This document shows positions 12,056-19,362 of a stretch of 23,450 nucleotides of DNA, piece by piece (within the stretch, counting starts at the first letter, position 1; each line of letters starts with the position of its first letter). This stretch comes from JABIAL01 sp964645825 (GTDB lineage Bacteria; Patescibacteriota; Patescibacteriia; UBA1558; GWA2-36-10), in NCBI GenBank assembly GCA_964645825.1, contig CAZXZY010000011.1, forward strand, positions 1 to 23,450. The letters run 5' to 3'. The position numbers and the translations under genes are program-made. The notes below the pieces were generated by a model, which had not been told where the DNA came from, did no database searches, and worked only from the letters and a program-made list of their open reading frames with translations.

Positions 12056-14847
12056 ATTCCTTCGCGGTTTCAAGTTTGATAACGGGTATTTTAAGTTTAG
12101 GCTTAGCTCTTTTTGTGTTTACCAGAAAAAAAAGCTTTAAGCTCAACAGACTTTGGGCTAAAGTCAGTTTTGTTACTGCCTTATGGAGCTTTGGTTTATT
12201 TGGGGTTACTTTTTTTAATGCCTATTCCTTGGCATATGTGTCCCAAATAGTTTTGGATATCGCTGGTATTTTTATTCCCATATTGTTTTTCAATTTCGTT
12301 GTAGTTTTAATTGATAAGGTAGACAAAATAAAGAAATGGTTAAGGGCTTGTTATTTTATAGCCATCGCTTTATCTATATTGAGTGTAACGCCGTATTTTA
12401 AAGAGGGACTAGAGCCAGTTTTTAATTTTCAATATTGGATTCAACCAGGTCCCGCTTACTGGGCTTTCCCTGTATTCTTTTTGATTTTAGCAGTTACCTC
12501 AGTGTATCTTCTTATTGTTAATGGAAAAAGAAGCGTAGGCATTAAGAAGCAACAGATTAGATACGTTTTATATTCTGCATTTTTTGGTTTTGGCGGCGGC
12601 ATATTTAATTTTTTACCACAATTTTCTCAAATATATCCTATAGGTAATTATTTAGTTGGTTTTTATGTGATTACCATTACTTATGCTATAGCAAAATATA
12701 GATTAATGAATATAAAGCTGGTGGTTACCCGCTCCATTTTATACGCAGTTTTGGTTGGTTCGGTGGCTAGTTTTTTTGCTTTTTCTATTTTCTATATTGG
12801 TCCGATGGTAGCTGGAGATAATAGAAATAGTCGCATCATTAGCACCATTGTTAGTTCTATTTTGATTGTTTTATTTTTAGACCCAGTTAAACGTGTTTGG
12901 GCTAGAATTACTGATAGTATTTTTTATAAAGATCGAATTGATTATCAGAAAGTTTTACGTAAATCAAGCGATGTCATTGCCAGAGAAATTGATTTAGATG
13001 ATTTACTTGATCGTTTGGTTAAGCTGTTAGCCGATAGATTGAAATTGAAAAAAGTTTCGGTGTTTATACCTAGTGATGAACATTTTTCATTGAAAGCTAG
13101 CTCAGGACAAGAGAAGCAGGAAGTTTACATTAGTTCAGAATTGATAGAATATTTTAATCATAACAGAGGTCTTTTGATTACTGAGGAATTGATTCGTCAG
13201 CGTGATGACTTGGTTAATAATGAAGCTAAGAAAAAAGAGCTTGGTCAAGTCATCGAAGAGCTAGAAAAAATTGACGGCGAGATGATGGTTCCGATTATTG
13301 AAAATGATAAAGTGACTGCTTTATTTGTTTTGAGCAATAAATTATCTGGCGATGTTTTTGATAGTACTGATTTAGATTTCTTTAAACTTCTATCTTCTCA
13401 GGTCGCTACTGCTATTGAAAAATCTAAATTATACGAAGAAGTACAAGAATTAAATCGAGATTTGCAAGCAAAAGTAGAGGAACGAACCAAGAGTTTAGAA
13501 CAAGCAAATGTAGATTTAGAGGCTCGTAATCGTTATCTGATTACTATGCAGAAGGTCATTAACATGGTTAGTCGTACTTTGGATTTGAAAAAAGTTACTC
13601 AGATGATCGCTGATAGCATTGCTTCAGAGCTTGGTTACATTGGTGGTGTATTGAGTTTTGTAAATGGGGACAATAGGTTGAGAGTAAAGGCAGTAACGCA
13701 AAATCATAAATCTAAAAAGGCGATAGATCTTTTGCCGGAAGATATCTTTACTTATGAAGCAGAGCTAAAAGCTGGTTATAATCTCGGTGTAGATACGGTC
13801 TTGAGTTCCAAGATCAATTTTTCTACTGATATGACAGAATTTTTCTCTCCGCCAGTCAAAGAGGAGATTATTAAAGGACTTCAAGCACATTTAGGTGTTA
13901 AGACTGTGGTTGGTGTTCCTATTTTTTCTGAAGATAAAATTATCGGTGTGATTCATTTTTTGTTAGCCGTAGAAAGGGAGCAAATATCTTCTTTGGATAT
14001 CGAGATGATGACTTCATTGACCAATCAAGTCGGTATCGTGGCTCGTAATTTAGAATTGTATGAGAATGTGCAGAAAGTAAATAAAGATTTACACGAAGCT
14101 AATACTCATTTGAAAGTTTTGGATAAAGCAAAATCTGAGTTTTTATCCATTGCTTCTCATCAATTACGTACGCCAGTTTCGGCTATCAAGGGATATTTAT
14201 CGATGATGTTGGATGGGGATTTTGGTAAAATTCCGGACAATATCAGCAAAATAATAAATGATTTATTTGAAAGTGCTTCTCGTCTAGCAAGAACTATTAA
14301 CATTTTTTTAAATGTGTCTCGTATTGAAGCAGGGCGTTTGAAGCTAGAAAAACACGCTATGCAAATTGACGATATGATTGATAGTGTAATCACAGAGTTA
14401 ATCAATTCAGCTGCTAGCAAAAATATTAAATTAATTTATAACAAGCCAAAACAAACTCCGCCTTTGATTTATGCAGATTCAGATAAGCTAAGAGAGGTTG
14501 TTTTGAATCTGATAGATAACGCTATTAAATATACACCAGAAGGTTCAGTAGAAGTCTCTTTGGAGTTTGATGATAAAAATCTTACTTTTATTTCCAAAGA
14601 TACCGGTATTGGTATTAATCCAGAAGAAGCTCGTACTTTATTTAGAAAATTTGTTCGTGGTGATGGTGTAGCTCAGATTCACACTGGTGGTTCTGGCTTG
14701 GGATTATTTATTGCTCAAAAAATAACCAAAGAACACAATGGTCGTATTTGGGTAGAAAGTGAAGGTAAGAGCAAGGGTAGTGTTTTCAAATTTGAAGTGC
14801 CATTGGCAACTGAACAGCAAATAGTAGATACTCCTAAACAAAAATAA
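12052..14847 (+). CDS. Membrane sensor histidine kinase: 7TM, two GAF domains, HisKA, HATPase
   Basis: 931 residues. A 7TM sensor region (about 1-220) is followed by two more membrane helices (about 225-285), GAF 1 (about 310-450), a coiled coil (461-500), GAF 2 (about 500-660), a second coiled coil (670-690), then the transmitter. The phosphoacceptor is His703 in IASHQLRTPVSAI. The ATPase has the N box LNLIDNAIKYTPEG (Asn823), G1 box DTGIGI (Asp850) and G2 box GGSGLGLF (about 879-886). All kinase motifs look intact. No response regulator is in the window, so its partner is elsewhere. It is translationally coupled to the HAD phosphatase (ATGA) and so to lipid acylation genes, suggesting that it responds to membrane state; that is inference. 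Its N-terminal half is built like the kinase-less protein at 2247-3611. Confidence 0.95.
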   Translation: MNSFAVSSLITGILSLGLALFVFTRKKSFKLNRLWAKVSFVTALWSFGLFGVTFFNAYSLAYVSQIVLDIAGIFIPILFFNFVVVLIDKVDKIKKWLRACYFIAIALSILSVTPYFKEGLEPVFNFQYWIQPGPAYWAFPVFFLILAVTSVYLLIVNGKRSVGIKKQQIRYVLYSAFFGFGGGIFNFLPQFSQIYPIGNYLVGFYVITITYAIAKYRLMNIKLVVTRSILYAVLVGSVASFFAFSIFYIGPMVAGDNRNSRIISTIVSSILIVLFLDPVKRVWARITDSIFYKDRIDYQKVLRKSSDVIAREIDLDDLLDRLVKLLADRLKLKKVSVFIPSDEHFSLKASSGQEKQEVYISSELIEYFNHNRGLLITEELIRQRDDLVNNEAKKKELGQVIEELEKIDGEMMVPIIENDKVTALFVLSNKLSGDVFDSTDLDFFKLLSSQVATAIEKSKLYEEVQELNRDLQAKVEERTKSLEQANVDLEARNRYLITMQKVINMVSRTLDLKKVTQMIADSIASELGYIGGVLSFVNGDNRLRVKAVTQNHKSKKAIDLLPEDIFTYEAELKAGYNLGVDTVLSSKINFSTDMTEFFSPPVKEEIIKGLQAHLGVKTVVGVPIFSEDKIIGVIHFLLAVEREQISSLDIEMMTSLTNQVGIVARNLELYENVQKVNKDLHEANTHLKVLDKAKSEFLSIASHQLRTPVSAIKGYLSMMLDGDFGKIPDNISKIINDLFESASRLARTINIFLNVSRIEAGRLKLEKHAMQIDDMIDSVITELINSAASKNIKLIYNKPKQTPPLIYADSDKLREVVLNLIDNAIKYTPEGSVEVSLEFDDKNLTFISKDTGIGINPEEARTLFRKFVRGDGVAQIHTGGSGLGLFIAQKITKEHNGRIWVESEGKSKGSVFKFEVPLATEQQIVDTPKQK

Positions 14848-14854
14848 TTTTGGT

Positions 14855-14883
14855 AAAAATGGCCCTAAATTAGGGCTGTTTTT
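14855..14883 (+). terminator. Intrinsic terminator of the lipid/kinase operon
   Basis: GCCCTA (14862-14867) pairs with TAGGGC (14871-14876) around AAT. The stem extends outward through two G-U pairs into A-T pairs (14855-14860 with 14878-14883), so the 3' side ends in a T-run. It begins eight bases after the kinase stop codon. Confidence 0.85.
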
Positions 14884-14897
14884 AGTTCTCACTGCTT

Positions 14898-14927
14898 TTG
14901 GTTTTTTGCAGATTAATATGTTATAAT
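14898..14927 (+). promoter_or_regulatory. Extended -10 promoter of the glycolytic operon
   Basis: A perfect TATAAT (14922-14927) preceded by TG (14919-14920) forms an extended -10. TTGGTT (14898-14903) lies 18 bases upstream as a partial -35. The predicted start near 14934 leaves a leader of about 20 bases before the gene at 14954. It is one of the strongest promoter matches in the window, consistent with the central-metabolism genes downstream. Confidence 0.7.
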
Positions 14928-14953
14928 ATAGTAAATAATGAAAGTAATATTGT

Positions 14954-15337
14954 ATGAAAACTAGCAACACTATTTGGCTATTTATTTTGATTTTTATCCT
15001 TGTAATCAGCTTTTTTTTATTTTTAAATAAATCTGCTAGTCAAGATGAAGCAGTCTCTACTTTAAGATCATTAGCCTCTTGCGTTGATTGTTATTCAGAT
15101 AAAATTACAGATTCAATTTGGGACTTACCACATGATACAGTTTTGATTAACGGCTTTATTAGTTTCAAGACTTGGCCATTATCTACTGAATTAGAGCAGA
15201 AATTAATGGATTGGGGCGTGACCCTGGATAAGGATTCTGTGGTTTTTGAAAATGTTTGGACCAGCATCCCTGTTGGTCATTTGTATGATATAGCTGGATT
15301 AGAACAAGTGACGTCTATTTTTACTCTAGAAAAATAA
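14954..15337 (+). CDS. Small membrane-anchored protein, possibly with an I9/prodomain-like fold
   Basis: 127 residues. A short basic start is followed by one hydrophobic segment (about 8-25), then an extracellular or periplasmic domain of about 100 residues. This is probably an uncleaved membrane anchor; no lipobox is visible, since Cys43 and Cys46 (SCVDC) lie well past the helix. These two cysteines could form a disulfide or bind metal. The last 30 residues (VWTSIPVGHLYDIAGLEQV then TSIFTLEK) resemble the strand-helix-strand ending of subtilase prodomains and I9 inhibitors, in which a P..xL..IA.L..V..I pattern recurs; this is recollection, not a search result. It is first in the operon, one base before pgk, which is unexpected for a glycolytic operon. 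Function unknown. Confidence 0.7.
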   Translation: MKTSNTIWLFILIFILVISFFLFLNKSASQDEAVSTLRSLASCVDCYSDKITDSIWDLPHDTVLINGFISFKTWPLSTELEQKLMDWGVTLDKDSVVFENVWTSIPVGHLYDIAGLEQVTSIFTLEK

Positions 15338-15338
15338 T

Positions 15339-16505
15339 ATGAAATTAAAGAGTGTCAGACAAATAAAAGGTTTAAAAAATAAGCGAGTATTATTACGCTT
15401 AGATTTAAATGTGCCGGTTAATAAAAATCAGATCAAATCAACTGATGCCTGGCGTTTAGATCGAGCAGTAGAGACGATAAATTATTTAGCTAATAAAGGA
15501 GCCAAAATTATAATCGTGTCTCATTTGGGGCGTCCAGCTGGTAAAAAAGTGAAAGCTTTAACTTTGAAACCAATAGCTGAATATTTGTCTCGTGTAACTG
15601 GTCGCTCTATTGATTTATGGACCGATGATGTAAGGAGTTTAGCTAAACCAAGTCAAGAATTATTAGCTGGTCAAGTAGTGCTGCTTGAAAATATTCGTTT
15701 TGATTCTCGAGAAAAGAAAAATTCTAAAAGTTTAGCAAAGAGACTAAGTTTATTAGCTGATATTTATGTTAACGATGCTTTTGGCAATATTCATCGACAA
15801 GATACTTCTATGTTGGCCATCACAGATTTTTTACCCAGCTACGCCGGTTTGTGTTTAGAAGAGGAAGTCAAAAATTTAAGTAAAATTTTACAAACTAAAA
15901 AAGGCTTAGTGCTTTTATTAGGTGGGGCTAAAGTAGTGACCAAAATTAAATTGTTACAAAAATTTGTGCGTTCTGCTGATTATATTTTATTAGGTGGTAT
16001 GTTAGCGAATACTTTTTTAGTAGCTCGTGGTTATGATTTAGGGCATTCTTTATTAAATAAAGATGAACTGGCTTTAGCTAAGAAAATAAAAAGCAAAAAA
16101 GTAATTTTGCCAAGTGATGTAGCAGTGGCTACTAGTTTGCAGGCTAAGCAATATTTTATTAGCGACGTCGATCAAATACCAGCTAAAATGTTAGCTGTAG
16201 ACATTGGCTCAAAAACTGTTGTTGAGTATGGAAAAATTTTGAATAAAGCCAAAGTGGTCGTCTGGAATGGACCTTTGGGTTATTTTGAGAATGATAAAAT
16301 TATAGATAATTCTGTTAAATTAGCTCAAAAATTGGCTAAGATTAAGGCAAAAACAGTTATTGGCGGAGGAGAGACAGTGGCTATGGCCAGTCGTTTAGGG
16401 CTACGAAATAAATTTGATTTTGTTTCTACTGGCGGAGGAGCGATGATTGCCTTTTTGGAAGGTCAAAAAATGCCCGTTTTAGAGAAATTGAAGTATAAAA
16501 TTTAA
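15339..16505 (+). CDS. pgk: Phosphoglycerate kinase
   Basis: 388 residues, normal length for a bacterial PGK. It transfers phosphate from 1,3-bisphosphoglycerate to ADP in lower glycolysis. The N-domain has RLDLNVPVN (Asp22, Asn24), SHLGRP (61-66), and the ENIRFDSREKKN block followed by VNDAFGNIHRQDTS, where AHRAHAS-type sequence is usual. The C-domain nucleotide site has LLLGGAKVVTKI, NGPLGYFE, GGGETVAM (342-349) and STGGGA (363-368). It follows the 127-aa gene by one base and precedes eno by six, so it is in the same transcript. No Shine-Dalgarno is visible at the ATG. Confidence 0.97.
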   Translation: MKLKSVRQIKGLKNKRVLLRLDLNVPVNKNQIKSTDAWRLDRAVETINYLANKGAKIIIVSHLGRPAGKKVKALTLKPIAEYLSRVTGRSIDLWTDDVRSLAKPSQELLAGQVVLLENIRFDSREKKNSKSLAKRLSLLADIYVNDAFGNIHRQDTSMLAITDFLPSYAGLCLEEEVKNLSKILQTKKGLVLLLGGAKVVTKIKLLQKFVRSADYILLGGMLANTFLVARGYDLGHSLLNKDELALAKKIKSKKVILPSDVAVATSLQAKQYFISDVDQIPAKMLAVDIGSKTVVEYGKILNKAKVVVWNGPLGYFENDKIIDNSVKLAQKLAKIKAKTVIGGGETVAMASRLGLRNKFDFVSTGGGAMIAFLEGQKMPVLEKLKYKI

Positions 16506-16511
16506 ATAAAT

Positions 16512-17783
16512 ATGCCAGATAAAATAAAAAAAATAACAGCCTTAGAAATTTTAGATTCACGTGGTGAACCAACTTTAGAGGTGCAAGTTGAGCTGTCTAA
16601 TGGAACAACAGCCAAGGCAGCTGTGCCAAGTGGAGCTTCTACTGGTCGTTTTGAAGCACATGAGCTTAGAGATGATGACGCTTTTCGTTATGGCGGCAAA
16701 GGTGTATTGAAAGCAGTTGAAAATATTAATAAAATTTTAAACAAAGAACTGAACGGTTTGCAAGTTACTCAGCAAAAAGAAATTGATCAATTAATGATAA
16801 AATTAGATGGCACCAAAAATAAAAGTAAACTTGGTGCTAATGCCATTTTAGGGGTATCGTTGGCCGTGGCTCATACAGCAGCTAAATCAAGCGGACAAGC
16901 TTTGTATAAATATTTGCGTCAATTATATAAGCCTGAATTAACAAAATTTAATTTACCAACCCCAGTAGTTAACATTATTAACGGTGGCAAACATGCTAGC
17001 ACGAATATTGATATTCAAGAATTTTGGGTGGTACCACATAGAGCAAGTAGTTTCAAAGAAAAACTGCAGCAGGCTAGTAATATTTTTCATGCTTTGGGTG
17101 AACTATTGCAATCTGTTGGTTATGATACTGACTTGGGCAATGAAGGCGGCTATGCACCGCATGTAAAATCACATCGAGAGGTTTTTGATATGATTATGCA
17201 GGCTATCAGTTCAGCTGGCTTAGAACCAGGTAAGGACATTGAATTGGGCATTGATGCTGGTGCGTCGGTATTCTATAATAAAGAAACCAAAACTTATGAT
17301 TTTAGTTTAGATAAGTTGAGCATGAATGGCGAAGAGGCAATAGATTATTATTTAGATTTAGCGACTGAATATCCCTTACGATTCATTGAAGACCCATTGG
17401 ATGAAGAAGATTGGCAGACCTGGGCATTATTAACTAAAAATCAAATCATTAGCGACCATAAAATAAAAATTATTGGTGATGATTTATTTGTGACCAATGT
17501 TGATCGACTGCAAAAAGGTATTGAGTTGAATGTTGCTAATACTATTTTGATTAAACCAAATCAGATCGGCACCTTGTCAGAGACGTTGGAGACTATTAGA
17601 TTAGCTCAAGATAATAATTATCAGGTAGTCATTTCTCATCGTAGTGGTGAAACTACAGATACCACTATTGCTGATCTAGCGGTAGCAGTTGATGCTCAGT
17701 TTATCAAAACTGGATCGACAGCTAGAGGGGAAAGAGTTGTTAAATACAATCGTTTATTAAGAATTGAGGAGGAAATTAGCTAA
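16512..17783 (+). CDS. eno: Enolase
   Basis: 423 residues, usual length. It converts 2-phosphoglycerate to phosphoenolpyruvate with Mg2+. The N-terminal domain has EILDSRGEPTLEV and the mobile loop SGASTGRFEAHELRD. The barrel has INGGKHASTNIDIQEF, GNEGGYAPH (catalytic Glu), metal ligands in IDAGAS, IEDPLDEEDW and IGDDLF, the catalytic Lys in ILIKPNQIG, and the SHRSGET loop. The C-terminus is the standard RGERVVKYNRLLRIEEE, with TGSTA in place of the common GAPSR spelling before it. Its 3' end contains a GAGGAGG run (17766-17772) that encodes Glu-Glu and lies too far from the next ATG to be an ordinary ribosome site. Confidence 0.98.
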   Translation: MPDKIKKITALEILDSRGEPTLEVQVELSNGTTAKAAVPSGASTGRFEAHELRDDDAFRYGGKGVLKAVENINKILNKELNGLQVTQQKEIDQLMIKLDGTKNKSKLGANAILGVSLAVAHTAAKSSGQALYKYLRQLYKPELTKFNLPTPVVNIINGGKHASTNIDIQEFWVVPHRASSFKEKLQQASNIFHALGELLQSVGYDTDLGNEGGYAPHVKSHREVFDMIMQAISSAGLEPGKDIELGIDAGASVFYNKETKTYDFSLDKLSMNGEEAIDYYLDLATEYPLRFIEDPLDEEDWQTWALLTKNQIISDHKIKIIGDDLFVTNVDRLQKGIELNVANTILIKPNQIGTLSETLETIRLAQDNNYQVVISHRSGETTDTTIADLAVAVDAQFIKTGSTARGERVVKYNRLLRIEEEIS

Positions 17784-17790
17784 TAATTAC

Positions 17791-19362
17791 ATGAATAAAG
17801 AAAATAATATTCCTAATGCACCATTGGTTTTGGCCATCCTTGATGGCTGGGGTTTATGGAAAGAAACCGAGGGTAATGCTATTGCTCAGGCCAAAACGCC
17901 GGTAATGGATAATTTGTATAAACAATATCCAAATATTCAGATACAAGCATCTGCAAAACATGTTGGTTTACCAAGTGGTCAGCCGGGTAATTCAGAAGCT
18001 GGTCATATGAATATTGGAGCTGGGCGAGTGATCGAGCAAGATTCCATCGGTATTTCTAAGAGCATTAATAATGGTACTTTTTTCAAGAATCCTGCTTTTT
18101 TACAAATGGCAGCTCATGTTACTAAACATAAATCTGATATTCATTTAATGGGTTTATTGTCTGATGATTCTAGTCCGCATGCTGATAATGATCATATCTT
18201 ATCTTTATTAAGTTTTTTTGTTAATAAAACAGACCAAAATATTTACCTACATTTGTTTACAGATGGTCGTGATAGTCCTCAGTTTGCAGCGGCCCGCATT
18301 TTGGCAAAATATAATGATATTTTTAATCGTCAGCGAATTCAAATAGCTAGTATTATGGGACGTTTTTATGCGATGGACCGTAAAAAAACATGGCAACGTA
18401 CAGAGATGGCTTATGATGCTATGGTGCTAGGCAAAGGTGTTGAGGTTGATAGTGCCTTGGCTGCTGTTAATCAAGCCTATAACAGAGGAGAGAGTGATGA
18501 GTTTATTAAGCCAACAGTAATTGTTAAAGATAAAAAACCAGTTGGTACCATTACAGACAAAGACGCAATAGTATTTTTTAACTTGCGTTCGGATAGAGCT
18601 CGACAATTAACGAAAGTGTTTGCTCAAACTGATTTTGCCAAGAAAAATCCAGGCGCCTTTAAAGTACAAAAAAAGTTTAAAGATTTATTATTTGTCGCCT
18701 TGACTGATTTTGGACCAGATTTAGATAATATTTTGACGGCTTTTCCTGGCATTGATATACCAGATACCCTACCATTAGCCTTGCGTGATTTGCGTCAATT
18801 GTATATTGCTGAGACAGAAAAATATGCTCATGTCAGTTATTTTTTTAATGGTGGTTATGATCATGTAGTAGCTGGTGAAGACAGAGTAGAGGTTCCTTCC
18901 AAAAGTGTTGACTCGTATGCTAATGCACCGGCCATGAGTACACGGGAAGTTAATCAGCATGTAATGAATGTGGTCAAAGAAAATAAATATGATTTTATTT
19001 GCGTCAATTTTGCTAGTCCAGACATGATCGGACATACAGGAAATTTGACAGCCGCTACCAAAGCCATAGAAGTAGTTGACCAAGAGCTTGGTAAACTAAT
19101 AGAAATAGTTTTAAAAAATAATGGCACAATTATTGTTACAGCTGATCATGGCAATGTCGAAGAGATGATTAATCTAAAAACTAAAGAAATAGATACTAAG
19201 CATTCTATCAATCCAGTCCCATTTATCATAGTGAATCATGCTAAATATACTTTGAAAAAAACTGGCAAATTATCCAATATTGCCCCTACTATTTTAGATA
19301 TTTTAGGTCAAGATAAGCCAAAATTGATGAAAGATAAATCTTTAATAAAAGCCAAGATATGA
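17791..19362 (+). CDS. gpmI: Cofactor-independent phosphoglycerate mutase, copy 1 (more divergent)
   Basis: 523 residues from ATG 17791. A TTG at 17764 would add nine residues inside eno and is less likely. The enzyme interconverts 3- and 2-phosphoglycerate through a phosphoserine on two Mn2+ ions. Metal and catalytic residues are kept: Asp18 in ILDGWG, Ser68 in GNSEAGH, Asp and His in SPDMIGHTG, TADHGN and the later KHSINPVP histidine. Substrate-side motifs GRFYAMDR, RSDRARQLT and EKYAHVSYFFNGG are present. The loop that in most iPGMs reads SDGGVHSH is SDDSSPHADN here (124-133), apparently one residue longer, and the next motif is TDGRDSPQ. It is followed by a second copy with a four-base ATGA overlap. 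Probably active, but with an altered active-site loop. Confidence 0.93.
   Translation: MNKENNIPNAPLVLAILDGWGLWKETEGNAIAQAKTPVMDNLYKQYPNIQIQASAKHVGLPSGQPGNSEAGHMNIGAGRVIEQDSIGISKSINNGTFFKNPAFLQMAAHVTKHKSDIHLMGLLSDDSSPHADNDHILSLLSFFVNKTDQNIYLHLFTDGRDSPQFAAARILAKYNDIFNRQRIQIASIMGRFYAMDRKKTWQRTEMAYDAMVLGKGVEVDSALAAVNQAYNRGESDEFIKPTVIVKDKKPVGTITDKDAIVFFNLRSDRARQLTKVFAQTDFAKKNPGAFKVQKKFKDLLFVALTDFGPDLDNILTAFPGIDIPDTLPLALRDLRQLYIAETEKYAHVSYFFNGGYDHVVAGEDRVEVPSKSVDSYANAPAMSTREVNQHVMNVVKENKYDFICVNFASPDMIGHTGNLTAATKAIEVVDQELGKLIEIVLKNNGTIIVTADHGNVEEMINLKTKEIDTKHSINPVPFIIVNHAKYTLKKTGKLSNIAPTILDILGQDKPKLMKDKSLIKAKI

Noticed and set aside
14704..14970. Minus-strand frame over the kinase 3' end and its terminator
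   Set aside because: It spans the terminator hairpin and a promoter, and reads as low-complexity Phe/Leu/Tyr sequence.
17764..17790. Upstream TTG start for gpmI copy 1 and GAGGAGG as its ribosome site
   Set aside because: The extra nine residues lie inside eno and are not iPGM-like. GAGGAGG (17766-17772) encodes enolase residues and is 18 bases from ATG 17791, too far for normal spacing.
18732..18741. Third copy of TGACGGCT as a regulatory site
   Set aside because: It lies inside the gpmI coding sequence as a single copy with no promoter nearby; chance occurrence is likely.
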